From positions 1-64,000 of the forward strand of contig NZ_JBOCEF010000014.1 in the NCBI RefSeq assembly GCF_050586345.1: a DNA stretch of 64,000 nucleotides, given 5' to 3'. The notes beneath the pieces were generated by a model. That model saw only the letters and a list, made by a program, of their open reading frames with translations. It had not been told where the DNA came from and searched no databases. Both the position numbers and the translations under genes were made by a program. Below are positions 53,081-61,524 of this stretch, piece after piece. This stretch comes from JBOCEF01 sp050586345 (GTDB lineage: Bacteria; Pseudomonadota; Alphaproteobacteria; Rhodobacterales; Rhodobacteraceae). How positions within the stretch are numbered: the stretch's first letter is position 1; each line of letters opens with the position of its first letter.

Positions 53081-54262
53081 TCAGTTGGACAGGCCGTTGG
53101 AGCCGTAGATCCAGTCGAGGGTGTTGAACCAGTCCTGCTGGTTCATGCCGCCCATGACGCTGTTGCGCACGGCGGCCTGGGCGCCGCCGGGATGATAGAT
53201 GTATTCGCCGATGAGGCGAGAGTTCATCTGGACCCGGGCGGTGCGCACGGTGCGCATGGCCTCGTAGGATTTGAGCGCGGCGTCAAGGTCGTCATGGCCG
53301 GCAACGCAGTGCGAGAGGGCGACCGCGTCCTCCATCGCCATGCAGGCGCCTTGCGCGAAATACTGCAGCATCGGGTGGGCGGCGTCGCCGAGCAGCGCCA
53401 CGCGCCCGTCGATCCAAGTAGAGATCGGGTCGCGGTCGCAGAGCACCCAGAGCTTCCAGTCATTGCCGTGCTCGATGATCTGCCGGGCCTTGGGGTGGAT
53501 ATGCTCGAAGCCCTGCGCGACCTCTTCCTTGCTCACCGGCTTGCCGGCGATCGCTTCCTTGACGTCGCGGTGATAGGTGACGACCAGGTTGAACACCTTC
53601 CAGCCCTTCAGCGGGTAGTGGACGATGTGGCACTTCGGCCCGGCCCAGAGGGTGGCGGCGTTCCAGCGCAGGTCCTCGGGCATCTGCTCGGTCGGGATCA
53701 CCGAGCGGTAAGTGGTGTGGCCCGAGATCCGCGGCTCGCCATCGCCGATCATCTGCGACCGGATGGGGGAGCGCAGCCCCTCGGCGCCGATCAGCGCGCG
53801 GCCGGTGATCTTGCCCCCGTCGGCGGTCAGCAGGGTGGCGGAGGTCCCGTCCTGCTCATAGCCGGTCACGCGGGTGTTGACCCGGATCTCGATCAGCGGG
53901 CTCGCCTCGGCCTGGGCCAGCAGCACGCCGTGCAGGTCGGCGCGGTGGACCACCGCGTAGGGGTTCTTGTAATGGGCGCGGAACTCGTCGCCGAGCGAGA
54001 CGGAGGCGATGTCCTCGGCCGTCTGGGCGTCCATCAGGCGCAGCGCGTCGATATAGACGGCCTTGGAGCGCGCCTCGTCCCCCACCCCGAGATAGTCGAA
54101 GCAGTGGAAGGCGTTGGGGCCGATCTGGATGCCCGCGCCGATCTCGCCCAGGGCGGGCGCCTGTTCGACGACGATGGAGCGGACGCCCTTGCGGGCGAGG
54201 CCGCAGGCGGCGGCGAGGCCGCCGATGCCGCCCCCGGCGATGATGATGGGCGCGTCGGACAT
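53081..54262 (-). CDS. 3-Hydroxybenzoate 6-monooxygenase (FAD-dependent)
   Basis: A 393-residue flavoprotein hydroxylase. FAD motifs are IIAGGGIGGLAAACGLARKG, the middle DG-type ALIGAEGLRSPIR, and VALLGDAAHPMLQYFAQGACMAMEDA. The family also includes salicylate hydroxylases, but the gentisate operon points to 3-hydroxybenzoate 6-hydroxylation giving gentisate with NAD(P)H and O2. AAGGAAAC lies before the ATG. It is the first gene of the operon and is divergent from the MarR gene. Confidence 0.9.
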   Translation of the reverse strand: MSDAPIIIAGGGIGGLAAACGLARKGVRSIVVEQAPALGEIGAGIQIGPNAFHCFDYLGVGDEARSKAVYIDALRLMDAQTAEDIASVSLGDEFRAHYKNPYAVVHRADLHGVLLAQAEASPLIEIRVNTRVTGYEQDGTSATLLTADGGKITGRALIGAEGLRSPIRSQMIGDGEPRISGHTTYRSVIPTEQMPEDLRWNAATLWAGPKCHIVHYPLKGWKVFNLVVTYHRDVKEAIAGKPVSKEEVAQGFEHIHPKARQIIEHGNDWKLWVLCDRDPISTWIDGRVALLGDAAHPMLQYFAQGACMAMEDAVALSHCVAGHDDLDAALKSYEAMRTVRTARVQMNSRLIGEYIYHPGGAQAAVRNSVMGGMNQQDWFNTLDWIYGSNGLSN

Positions 54263-54390
54263 GTGCGTTTCCTTCCCCTGCGACGCGGGCGGCGCGCGGC
54301 GCGCCCGGTGCTGATCCCGGCGGGGCGGCGCGCCTGTGTCCGGCGACGTTCAACCCCTGCCCGCCGCGGCGCGTCCTCCCGGCCCCGGCG

Positions 54391-54480
54391 AGGGATAATA
54401 TGTGTGCATACCATTTCTCGGTCAACCGAAAAGATGTGTGGTCTTATCAATTCACTCAAGCTATTGATGTGGATAGGAAC
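54391..54480. promoter_or_regulatory. AT-rich divergent promoter/operator region of the gentisate operon
   Basis: On the minus strand TTGACC (54427-54422) precedes CATATT/TATTAT, a plausible promoter for the hydroxylase operon. Inverted repeats are TCGGT-CA-ACCGA (54418-54429), TATG-tgtg-CATA and ATCAAT/ATTGAT (54446-54451 and 54463-54468, 23 bp overall). The last has the size of a MarR operator. Confidence 0.6.
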
Positions 54481-54505
54481 ATGATCGGGTCGGGAGGGGC
54501 CGCGG

Positions 54506-54943
54506 ATGGAATTCCAGGACATGGCCGGCCACGTCATAAGGCGCCTTCACCAGGCGTCGAGCGCGCTGTTCCAGTCGCGGATGAAGGCGGCGGGGTTCGA
54601 CCTGACGCCGGTGCAGTTCGCGGCGCTCGACGCGGTGGCGGCGGCGCCGGGGATCGACCAGGCCGGGGTTGCGGCGCGGATCGCCTATGACCGCGCGACC
54701 ATCGGCGGCGTGATCGACCGGATGGAGCGCAAGGGCCTGCTGGCGCGGGAGGTGAGCCGCCGCGACCGCCGCGCGCGCGAGCTTCGGCTGACCCGGGACG
54801 GCGAGGCGGTGCTGGAGGCGGCGCGCCCCGTGGTGCGCGGCCTGCAGGACGAGATTCTCAGCGATCTCGACGACGCCGAGCGGGTGCAGTTCCTGGCGCT
54901 GGCGCGCAAGGCCGCGGGCGCGGGCGCGGGCGAGGCGGGCTGA
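54506..54943 (+). CDS. MarR family transcriptional regulator
   Basis: A 145-residue winged-helix regulator. HTH and wing: DLTPVQFAALDAVAAAPGIDQAGVAARIAYDRATIGGVIDRMERKGLLAREVSRRDRRARELRLTRDG. It is divergent from the 3-hydroxybenzoate/gentisate operon and probably represses it until an aromatic acid binds. GGGAGGGG precedes the start. Confidence 0.93.
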   Translation: MEFQDMAGHVIRRLHQASSALFQSRMKAAGFDLTPVQFAALDAVAAAPGIDQAGVAARIAYDRATIGGVIDRMERKGLLAREVSRRDRRARELRLTRDGEAVLEAARPVVRGLQDEILSDLDDAERVQFLALARKAAGAGAGEAG

Positions 54944-55003
54944 CGCTGGCCGGGCCGCCGGGGCCGCGCCTGCCGGGCCCTGCCCGCAGACCCGCAACGA
55001 AGA

Positions 55004-55038
55004 AAGGGCGCGCAACGGTTTCCCCGTCGCGCGCCCTT
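55004..55038. terminator. Bidirectional hairpin between the MarR gene and the exosortase gene
   Basis: AAGGGCGCGC (55004-55013) and GCGCGCCCTT (55029-55038) form a 10-bp stem with a 15-base loop that has an inner ACGG/CCGT. It lies between two convergent genes. Confidence 0.75.
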
Positions 55039-55111
55039 CGCGTTTCAGCCCCTGCACCGGAGCCGGCCCGGCGCCTCCGCCCTGCCCGGGCGGCGGCGCC
55101 GCACCCCGTCC

Positions 55112-56731
55112 TCAGCGGATCTCGCCGTTCAGGTGCCGGTCCATCGGCCCGAGGGCGGGCTTGAGGAAGGACATCACCCGCGCGTCGGCCTGGGCCTCGG
55201 TCTCGTTCGAGGCGATCGGCGTGGTCAGGCGGACCAGCGCGCCGTCGGTGCGCCCCTCGACCACGCCCGAGTAGATCAGCATGGCCTTGGCCCAGTAGTC
55301 CGAGGCGATGTGGCGGCCGGTCTGCTCGAACCAGTAATAGACCAGCATCTGGCTCAGCCCCTTGCGGATCACCGCGCGGTTCACGTTGAACTCCTCGGCC
55401 ACGCCCAGCTGCGGGCCGATGTCCACGGTGTTGATGCTCGACATCTCCCAGCCGCCGGTGGGCAGGCAGACCTCGGGCGAATGGATGCCGCCCTTGGACT
55501 GGTCGAGATACCAGGCCGAGAAGAACTCGATCGTGTTCCGCTCGCCCGCCTGGGCGTAGGTCAGCGAGATGTAGTCGTCGGCGCCCAGCACCTGCTCGAC
55601 CTTCGGGTCCAGCATCCGCGGCGGGCCGGTGGTGCGCCAGGCGTCGACGGTGCGCGGGAACTCGGTCAGCGGGGCGCGGTCGACCTGGCTCACCTCGCGC
55701 GCGGGGGCCAGCCACCAGGCGGCGGCGAGGCCGAGGGTCAGCACGGCGCCCGAGATCAGCGCGGGCGAGGGGCGCACGTGGCGGATGCGGATGAACTCCG
55801 GCCACACGGCGTGCAGGTCGAGGTCCAGCGCCTCGGACAGCGACATGCGCGGGGCGGGCTGCATCCGCAGCATCAGCGCGGCGAGGCCGAACAGGATGAT
55901 GATGCAGGTCAGGAAGACGACCCAGCCCTCGAGGAAGTGGGACAGGCCCTCGGCATGTTCGATCCCGTAGTGGTTGACCATCAGGCCGACCAGGGCGATG
56001 CGGAAGGAGTTCATCAGCACCGCGATCGGCACGGCCGAGAGCAGCAGCACCGCCTTGTGCCAGGTCGGGCCGCGATAGAGCACCGCGAAGATGTAGCTGA
56101 AGCTCATGATCGGGAACAGGTAGCGCAGGCCCGAGCAGGCCTCGGCCACGTGCAGCTTGTAGACCCCGAGGTCGATGATGTTGCCGTCGAGGAAGACCGG
56201 CGTGCCCAGCATCTGCAGCGCCCAGACCCCGATCTCGGAGGAGACGGCCTGCAGCGAGGTGGCGGTCTTGTAGTAGATCGTGCCCGGCAGCGGCAGCATG
56301 AACACCAGGTGCAGCACCGGCGGCCACAGCGTCTTGCCGACCTTCCAGCCGAAGCTGATCAGGAAGAGCGAGCCGATCCACAGGATCAGCGCGTAGGCGG
56401 CGATGTCGCCGATATGCGCCAGCAGGCCCAGCAGGCCGATCAGCAGCGCGAAGACCATCGCGGCGACGCCGGGCCAGCGGTCGGTCTTGGCGCCCGGCGC
56501 CTCGGGGATCTCCTTGAGCTGGCGCAGAAGAAGAAAGCCCGACAGCAGCGGGATCAGCGGCCCGTGGCTGTATTCGGCCCGCTGCCACGCCCAGAGCAGG
56601 ACTTCGAGGCCGGGCAGGAACACCAGCCCGGCGCCCACCAGCGCGAGGACCAGCCAGAACAGGCCGAGCGGATTGGCGGCGAAGCCGAGGGTTCCTGAGA
56701 TCGCTTTGCTCATGTGCTGCTTCTTCTTCAT
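55112..56731 (-). CDS. Exosortase fused to an EpsI-type domain (XrtD-like)
   Basis: A 539-residue membrane protein. The N-terminal exosortase has about eight membrane segments and the catalytic triad Cys199 in AEACSGLRYL, Arg244 in NSFRIALVG and His265 in GLSHFLEGW. The C-terminal EpsI-type domain (about 315-530) has SKGGIHSPEVCLPTGGWE. This fusion is known in Rhodobacterales exosortase systems that process PEP-CTERM/VPLPA-type sorting signals. The ATG at 56731 is chosen; ATG 56713 is possible. No product in the window shows a recognisable PEP- or VPLPA-CTERM tail, so substrates lie elsewhere. Confidence 0.92.
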   Translation of the reverse strand: MKKKQHMSKAISGTLGFAANPLGLFWLVLALVGAGLVFLPGLEVLLWAWQRAEYSHGPLIPLLSGFLLLRQLKEIPEAPGAKTDRWPGVAAMVFALLIGLLGLLAHIGDIAAYALILWIGSLFLISFGWKVGKTLWPPVLHLVFMLPLPGTIYYKTATSLQAVSSEIGVWALQMLGTPVFLDGNIIDLGVYKLHVAEACSGLRYLFPIMSFSYIFAVLYRGPTWHKAVLLLSAVPIAVLMNSFRIALVGLMVNHYGIEHAEGLSHFLEGWVVFLTCIIILFGLAALMLRMQPAPRMSLSEALDLDLHAVWPEFIRIRHVRPSPALISGAVLTLGLAAAWWLAPAREVSQVDRAPLTEFPRTVDAWRTTGPPRMLDPKVEQVLGADDYISLTYAQAGERNTIEFFSAWYLDQSKGGIHSPEVCLPTGGWEMSSINTVDIGPQLGVAEEFNVNRAVIRKGLSQMLVYYWFEQTGRHIASDYWAKAMLIYSGVVEGRTDGALVRLTTPIASNETEAQADARVMSFLKPALGPMDRHLNGEIR

Positions 56732-56749
56732 CAAATAACGAGGGGCGGC

Positions 56750-56768
56750 AGGGTGAAGAATACACCCT
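56750..56768. promoter_or_regulatory. Inverted repeat upstream of the exosortase gene
   Basis: AGGGTG and CACCCT (6-bp arms, 7-base spacer AAGAATA) lie 19-37 bases before the start codon, with TATTCT inside on the minus strand. This fits an operator over a promoter minus-10 element. Confidence 0.35.
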
Positions 56769-57002
56769 TATGTCGCCGGGGGCACGTCACGGTCGCGCCA
56801 TCCGGGGTTCTGATACCACGCGCCCGCCCCGGGGTCATGGACCACGCGGCCGCATCTCACGCCGCCGCGAGCGGTTGAGAGCGGTTCTGCAAGGTGCGGC
56901 GCCGCCAAGCGGCCCCGCGTTCCGCCTGCCGGGCGGAAACGGTTCGTCTCCCCGGCGCGCCGCCGTCGCCGCCCCGTCGCCGCCCCCGCGCTCAGCCGGC
57001 GC

Positions 57003-58079
57003 TCAGCCGCGCGGGCGGCCGGATTCGCCGTAGCGGTCGATGTACCAGGCGACGAATTCGGGGATTCCCTCCGACAGTTTCGTGCGCGGCGCGAATCCCA
57101 CCTCGGCCTCGAGCGCCGAGGTGTCGGCGAAGGTCGCCTGCACGTCGCCCGGCTGCATCGGCAGGAACAGCTTCTCGGCCTCGCGCCCCGTGGCCTTCTC
57201 GATCAGCCCGATCAGGTCCATCAGCCGCTCGGCGTTGGAATTGCCGATGTTGAACACCCGGTGCGGCGCCCAGGACCGGCCCGGGTCCGGCGCGGCGCGG
57301 TCGAAGCCGGGATCCGGCGCCGGGGCGCGCGGGATCAGCCGCAGGATCGCCTCGACGATGTCGTCGACATGGGTGAAATCCCGCTCCATGTCGCCATTGT
57401 TGAACACCTTGATCGGCTCGCCGCGCAGGATCGCCTCGGTGAACAGCCAGTAGGCCATGTCGGGCCGCCCCCACGTCCCGTAGACGGTGAAGAAGCGCAG
57501 CCCCGTGGCCGCCAGCCCGTAAAGGTCGGCATAGGCATGGGCCATCAGCTCGTTCGCCTTCTTGGTCGCGGCATAGAGGCTGACGGGATGGTCGACGCTG
57601 TCCGAGACGCTGAACGGCACCTTGCGGTTGCCGCCATAGACCGAGGAGGAGGAGGCGTAGACGAGATGCGCCGTCCCCACCGCGCGGCACCCTTCGAGGA
57701 TGTTGAGGAACCCGGTCAGGTTGGCGTCGGCATAGGCGTGGGGGTTCTCGATCGAGTAGCGCACCCCCGCCTGGGCGGCGAGGTGGACGACGTGGGCGAA
57801 GCGGTGGCGGGCGAACAGCGCCTCCATCCCCGCGCGGTCGGCCAGGTCGAGCTTCTCGAAGGAAAACCGCGCATGGGGGGCGAGGCGCGCGAGGCGGCCG
57901 TCCTTCAGCGACGGGTCGTAATAGGCGTTGAGGTTGTCGATCCCCACCACCGTCTTGCCCGCCGCCAGCAGGCGCTCGGCCACGAAGGAGCCGATGAAGC
58001 CGGCGGCGCCCGTGACCAGGATGGGGGCGTCCGCGGGAAGCGCCTCGGCCCAGGCGGCGGGATCGGCTTGTGCGGTCAT
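57003..58079 (-). CDS. UDP-glucuronate 4-epimerase-type NAD-dependent epimerase
   Basis: A 358-residue extended SDR protein. The Rossmann motif GAAGFIGSFVAERLL (about 25-40), VHLAAQAGVRYSIENP, YASSSSVYGGNRKVPF and the catalytic YAATKKANE, with RFFTVYGTWGRPDMAYWLF, are typical of UDP-glucuronate 4-epimerases that make UDP-galacturonate. It is next to a glycosyltransferase gene on the same strand with a 109-base gap, so it likely feeds a uronic-acid-containing glycan. Confidence 0.93.
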   Translation of the reverse strand: MTAQADPAAWAEALPADAPILVTGAAGFIGSFVAERLLAAGKTVVGIDNLNAYYDPSLKDGRLARLAPHARFSFEKLDLADRAGMEALFARHRFAHVVHLAAQAGVRYSIENPHAYADANLTGFLNILEGCRAVGTAHLVYASSSSVYGGNRKVPFSVSDSVDHPVSLYAATKKANELMAHAYADLYGLAATGLRFFTVYGTWGRPDMAYWLFTEAILRGEPIKVFNNGDMERDFTHVDDIVEAILRLIPRAPAPDPGFDRAAPDPGRSWAPHRVFNIGNSNAERLMDLIGLIEKATGREAEKLFLPMQPGDVQATFADTSALEAEVGFAPRTKLSEGIPEFVAWYIDRYGESGRPRG

Positions 58080-58140
58080 GGGAAGGCTCCGTGGTCAGGC
58101 TGGCGGGTCGGCGTGGGCGGTCGGCGGCGGGATGGCGGGC

Positions 58141-58180
58141 GTCGGGCGGCGGTCGGGCGGCGGTCGGGCGGCGGTCGGGG
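58141..58180. repeat. 11-bp tandem repeat, 3.5 copies
   Basis: GTCGGGCGGCG is repeated three times and once partly, 9-48 bases beyond the stop codon of the glycosyltransferase gene at 58189. Confidence 0.9.
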
Positions 58181-58188
58181 CGAACCGC

Positions 58189-59445
58189 TCAGGCCCCCGC
58201 GGCCTCGAGCGCGGCGAGCGAGCGGCGCGCGGCCCAGCCGGCGCTGTCGGCGGGATCGGCGATGAAGCTCTCGATCGCCTCGTTCCAGGGGATGCCGATG
58301 TAAAGACCGGCGAGGGTTTCGGGCGCCGCGGCCGAGAGGCGGGCGTAGAGGCCGGGATCGGCCCGCAGCCGCTCGCACGCGGCGGCGAGGGCGGCCGGGT
58401 CGGCGGCGGTGAACTGCAGCCCGCCCTCGCCGTCCCGCAGACGGCTGGCATAGGAGGGATGGTCCGAATAGATCACCGGCGAGCGGGAGGCGAGCCCCTC
58501 GAGCAGGGTCTTGGGCAGCCCCTCCTGGTAGGTGTGGCGCGAGGGGACGACGACGGCGTCGTGTTCGGCCATGCGCCCGCGCACCTCGGTGTTGGCGACC
58601 GGCCCGAGGAAGGCGACGCGGTCCGCGACCCCGAGGCGGGCGGCCTCCGCCTCCATCGCCTCGATCTCGCCGCTTCCGGCGAAGGAGAAGCGCAGGTCCC
58701 GGCCCGCGGCCTTCGCCGCGGCGGCGGCGGCGATGCAGTCCGCGACGCCCTTGCCCGCGATGATCGCGCCGGCGAAGAACAGGGTGAAGGGGCGCGCCGG
58801 GTCCGTGTCCGGGGCGGGCTTGGGGTCCGGGTTCGCGTCCAGCGGCGGCCAGTCCCAGGGCACGAGCCGCGTCTTCGGCAGCCCCAGCGCCGCGGCGATG
58901 GAGCGGGTGGCGTTGAGCGAGTGGTTGCACACGCAAGGCACGTTCGGCCCGGAGAGGAGCCGCGCCAGCCGCCGGTTCTGCCAGCGCCGCTTGAGCGAGC
59001 CGCCCGGCTGGAAGATGTCGGCGAAGATCGGCAGGACCGGCACGCCCCTGGCGGCGGCCCAGCGGAGCGGCCCGGGGATCGGGCTGCGCGCGATCAGCAG
59101 CGCGGGCGCGACGGCGTCGAGGATCCGCGCCACCGCGGCGGGGTCGTTGGCGTCCTTGCCGCTGATGCCGATGGAGCGCAGGTTGGGCGCGATCACCTCG
59201 TCATGCGCGCGCGGCGACCAGCTCAGGATCGTGACCGGGCGCGCCTGCGCCAGGCGTTCCACGACGCCGAGCGAGAAATCCTGCCCGCCATAGGTCTCGG
59301 CCCCGCCGGCGAGGCGCCGCCGCCAGGCCTCGGCGAAATCGCCGGTCTGGAAGAACAGCGCGCCGCCGGTCGCGGCCGCGCGGCCGCCGTCCTCGGACGG
59401 GGCGGCGGAAGCGGCGGCGGCGGCGGCGTGCGGGGTCTGGGTCAT
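58189..59445 (-). CDS. GT4-family glycosyltransferase
   Basis: A 418-residue GT-B glycosyltransferase. The C-terminal part shows FTLFFAGAIIAGKGVADCIAAA, LRFSFAGSGEIEAMEAEAARLG, VAFLGPV, and HDAVVVPSRHTYQEGLPKTLLEGLA, the donor-binding acidic motif of GT4. The Ala/Ser-rich first 40 residues look unstructured. The ATG at 59445 has CGAGGAT upstream. It lies downstream of the divergent large gene and upstream of the epimerase gene, as part of a surface-glycan group. Confidence 0.9.
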   Translation of the reverse strand: MTQTPHAAAAAASAAPSEDGGRAAATGGALFFQTGDFAEAWRRRLAGGAETYGGQDFSLGVVERLAQARPVTILSWSPRAHDEVIAPNLRSIGISGKDANDPAAVARILDAVAPALLIARSPIPGPLRWAAARGVPVLPIFADIFQPGGSLKRRWQNRRLARLLSGPNVPCVCNHSLNATRSIAAALGLPKTRLVPWDWPPLDANPDPKPAPDTDPARPFTLFFAGAIIAGKGVADCIAAAAAAKAAGRDLRFSFAGSGEIEAMEAEAARLGVADRVAFLGPVANTEVRGRMAEHDAVVVPSRHTYQEGLPKTLLEGLASRSPVIYSDHPSYASRLRDGEGGLQFTAADPAALAAACERLRADPGLYARLSAAAPETLAGLYIGIPWNEAIESFIADPADSAGWAARRSLAALEAAGA

Positions 59446-59851
59446 GCGATCCTCGGCGGTCGGCGCGGGGCGTCTGGTCGGTGCGTCTCGTCGGTGCATC
59501 CGGGCGGAGCGTGCGGGCGGGCGGTGCGGGCGGGCGGGTCGTCCGGGCGGGTGGTCCGGGCGGGCGGCGCACGCCGGGTCGGGCGGGCGCCGTGCGCACC
59601 ATCCCCAGCCCCCGCGGTTCGGTCAATGCGGCGTCCCGGCCCTGCCCCGCGGCCGTAAACAGGATTTTCACCTTTCTTTCGGAAAATCCCCGCAGTCCCG
59701 GAGCGCCCGACTGCGCGCGCCCGGCGGCGATCCTTTCCCGAGCCCGTGTTCCCCCTCACCCGCCCCGCGCGCGCCTCCCCGCGCCCGCGGGCTTCATGGA
59801 GCGTTCCGTCATGACCGATCCCATCCTCATCCCCGCGCCGGGCGCCGCGAA
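59446..59851. other. 406-base divergent gap between the GT4 gene and a large unknown gene
   Basis: The left part (59460-59590) is low-complexity GGCGGGC/GGTCG-rich sequence. A 59650-59690 patch is AT-richer with an inverted repeat GGATTTTC (59662-59669) and GAAAATCC (59682-59689). A 14-codon ORF lies at its right end. The inverted repeat may be an operator or terminator. Confidence 0.5.
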
Positions 59852-59855
59852 ATGA
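59811..59855 (+). CDS. Possible 14-residue leader peptide
   Basis: ATG at 59811 opens MTDPILIPAPGAAK and stops at a TGA overlapping the next start (ATGA, 59852). GGAGCG lies upstream. It may only guide ribosomes to the next start; an in-frame ATG at 59796 would add five residues. Confidence 0.3.
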   Translation: MTDPILIPAPGAAK

Positions 59856-61408
59856 TCGCGGCGACCCTTTCCCCCGCCTCGCCCGCGATCCTGCGGCCCG
59901 CCGGCGGCGCGCCGCCCGCGCCCGCGGCCCCCTACCTGTGGGACATGAGCGCGGCCGTCGCCCCGGGCGGCGTGATCGCGAGCGTGCCGAACGAGGGGTC
60001 GGGCCTCGACGCCTCGGCGCTGACCGGCGCGGTGACGCTGACCGGCGGCATGGCCGATTTCCCCGGCAGCGGCGGCAACGGCGTGCTCGGCGTGCAGCGG
60101 CCGATGGGCGGGACCTTCACCGCCTACATCCCCCTGCCCGACGCGACCAACCCGGGCGGCGCCCCGGGCGAGTTCAGCCCGTCCGGCATCGCCGGCTTCA
60201 CCTGCACCGGGCTCGACCGCATCGACGGCGGCCTCTACGCGGGCGCCTGGGCGGTCGGCAACCACGGCAACGCGCACCAGGACCTGGCCGGCAGCCCGGT
60301 CTATCCCGAGGACCCGCACATCACCATCCTGTCCCCCGACTTCTCGACCGTGCTGGCCGAGATCCCGGCGCCGGGCTGGACGATGCAGGGCGTGGCCTAC
60401 GCGGCCTCGGACCACAGCCTGTGGGTCGCGTCGGGCGGCACGCACCTGCGCCGCTACGGCCAGGACGGCGTCGAGATCGCCAATTACGACGTCTCGGCCC
60501 AGGGCCCCATGAACGGCCTCGTCTATATCGACGACACCGACGAGATCCTGGCCTTCGCGGGCTCGGACAACGGCGCGCATCTCTACGACGCCGCGACCGG
60601 GGCGTACAAGGCGACGCTGGACCTGACCGATTTCGTCGGCGGCGGCGTGGACCAGGCCGCCTACGATCCGCAGCGCAAGCTGCTGATCACCACCACCGGG
60701 GGCAACGGCTCTCCCGGCGTGGTGCGGTATTGCGAGCTGGACCTCTCGGGCGGCACGCTCGCCCCGAAGGCGGATGGCGGGCGCTGGACCTGGTTCCTCG
60801 CGCCCGAGGTCACCGCGGTCGAGGGGATCTGGTATGACGGCGACGCGACGGTCTGGATCTGCCACGACGGCGGCTACCATTCCGCGGCCACCTACAACGA
60901 GAACGTCGTCGCGCAGTACAGCGTGATCCCGCCCGAGCCGGCGATGAACGGCAAGCTGGTGATCGGCGGCGTGACCGACCTGTCGACCACCACCGCCCGC
61001 CGCCTCGTCGCGGGGGACGAGGGGTCGATCTCCACCTGCACCTGGGGGCTCTATCTCGACCGGGAGGAAGACTTCCTCTTCATCATGCGCTCGCCGCTCA
61101 ACGGCGCGGTCTACCTGAACGCGCAGTGGCCGGCGACGCTGATGGACGGGCCGAAAAGCTGGATGCTGGTCTGCGACGTGGTCGCCAAGACCCTGACGCT
61201 GGAGGTGGACGGGGTCGACCAGGGGCCGCCGACCTACGCGGCGGGCTACGGCTTCCCGGGGGTCGAGCTGCCCTTCGTGCGGCTCGGGTCGGTCTTCGCC
61301 GGCGGCGCGCCGAGCGGCGAGAGCTGGAGCTACCTGCTGGCCGGCAAGATCGGCAAGCTGGCGGTGGGCGACGACCCCGCGGCGATCTCGGCCTGGCTGG
61401 CGGGCTGA
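59852..61408 (+). CDS. Large beta-rich protein of unknown function (propeller-like plus LamG-like)
   Basis: A 518-residue protein without a clear signal peptide. The first part has repeated blocks of aromatic and Gly/Asp-rich strands such as AGAWAVGNHGNA, HSLWVASGGTHLRRYGQDG, EILAFAGSDNGAHLYDAATG and VWICHDGGYHSA, consistent with a beta-propeller. From about 370 the sequence (MNGKLVIGGVTDL, GPKSWMLVCDVVAKTLTLEVDGV, FPGVELPFVRLG, YLLAGKIGKLAVGDD) resembles a concanavalin/LamG-like domain as in tail-fibre or adhesion proteins. I do not recognise the family. The neighbours are surface-glycan genes, so a carbohydrate-binding or export role is possible. Confidence 0.7.
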   Translation: MIAATLSPASPAILRPAGGAPPAPAAPYLWDMSAAVAPGGVIASVPNEGSGLDASALTGAVTLTGGMADFPGSGGNGVLGVQRPMGGTFTAYIPLPDATNPGGAPGEFSPSGIAGFTCTGLDRIDGGLYAGAWAVGNHGNAHQDLAGSPVYPEDPHITILSPDFSTVLAEIPAPGWTMQGVAYAASDHSLWVASGGTHLRRYGQDGVEIANYDVSAQGPMNGLVYIDDTDEILAFAGSDNGAHLYDAATGAYKATLDLTDFVGGGVDQAAYDPQRKLLITTTGGNGSPGVVRYCELDLSGGTLAPKADGGRWTWFLAPEVTAVEGIWYDGDATVWICHDGGYHSAATYNENVVAQYSVIPPEPAMNGKLVIGGVTDLSTTTARRLVAGDEGSISTCTWGLYLDREEDFLFIMRSPLNGAVYLNAQWPATLMDGPKSWMLVCDVVAKTLTLEVDGVDQGPPTYAAGYGFPGVELPFVRLGSVFAGGAPSGESWSYLLAGKIGKLAVGDDPAAISAWLAG

Positions 61409-61448
61409 CGCGGCGCCCACGGGGCGCGTGAAGGGCCGGATGGAAGAC

Positions 61449-61477
61449 GGCGCGCGGGCCCCCCCCCGCGCGCCTTT
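61449..61477 (+). terminator. Terminator after the large beta-rich protein gene
   Basis: GGCGCGCGGG (61449-61458) pairs with CCCGCGCGCC (61465-61474) around a six-C loop and is followed by TTT. Confidence 0.8.
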
Positions 61478-61524
61478 CGCGTTGCGCCGTCCCGCGCGCG
61501 CCCGGCGCCGCGCGGGCGCCGCCT

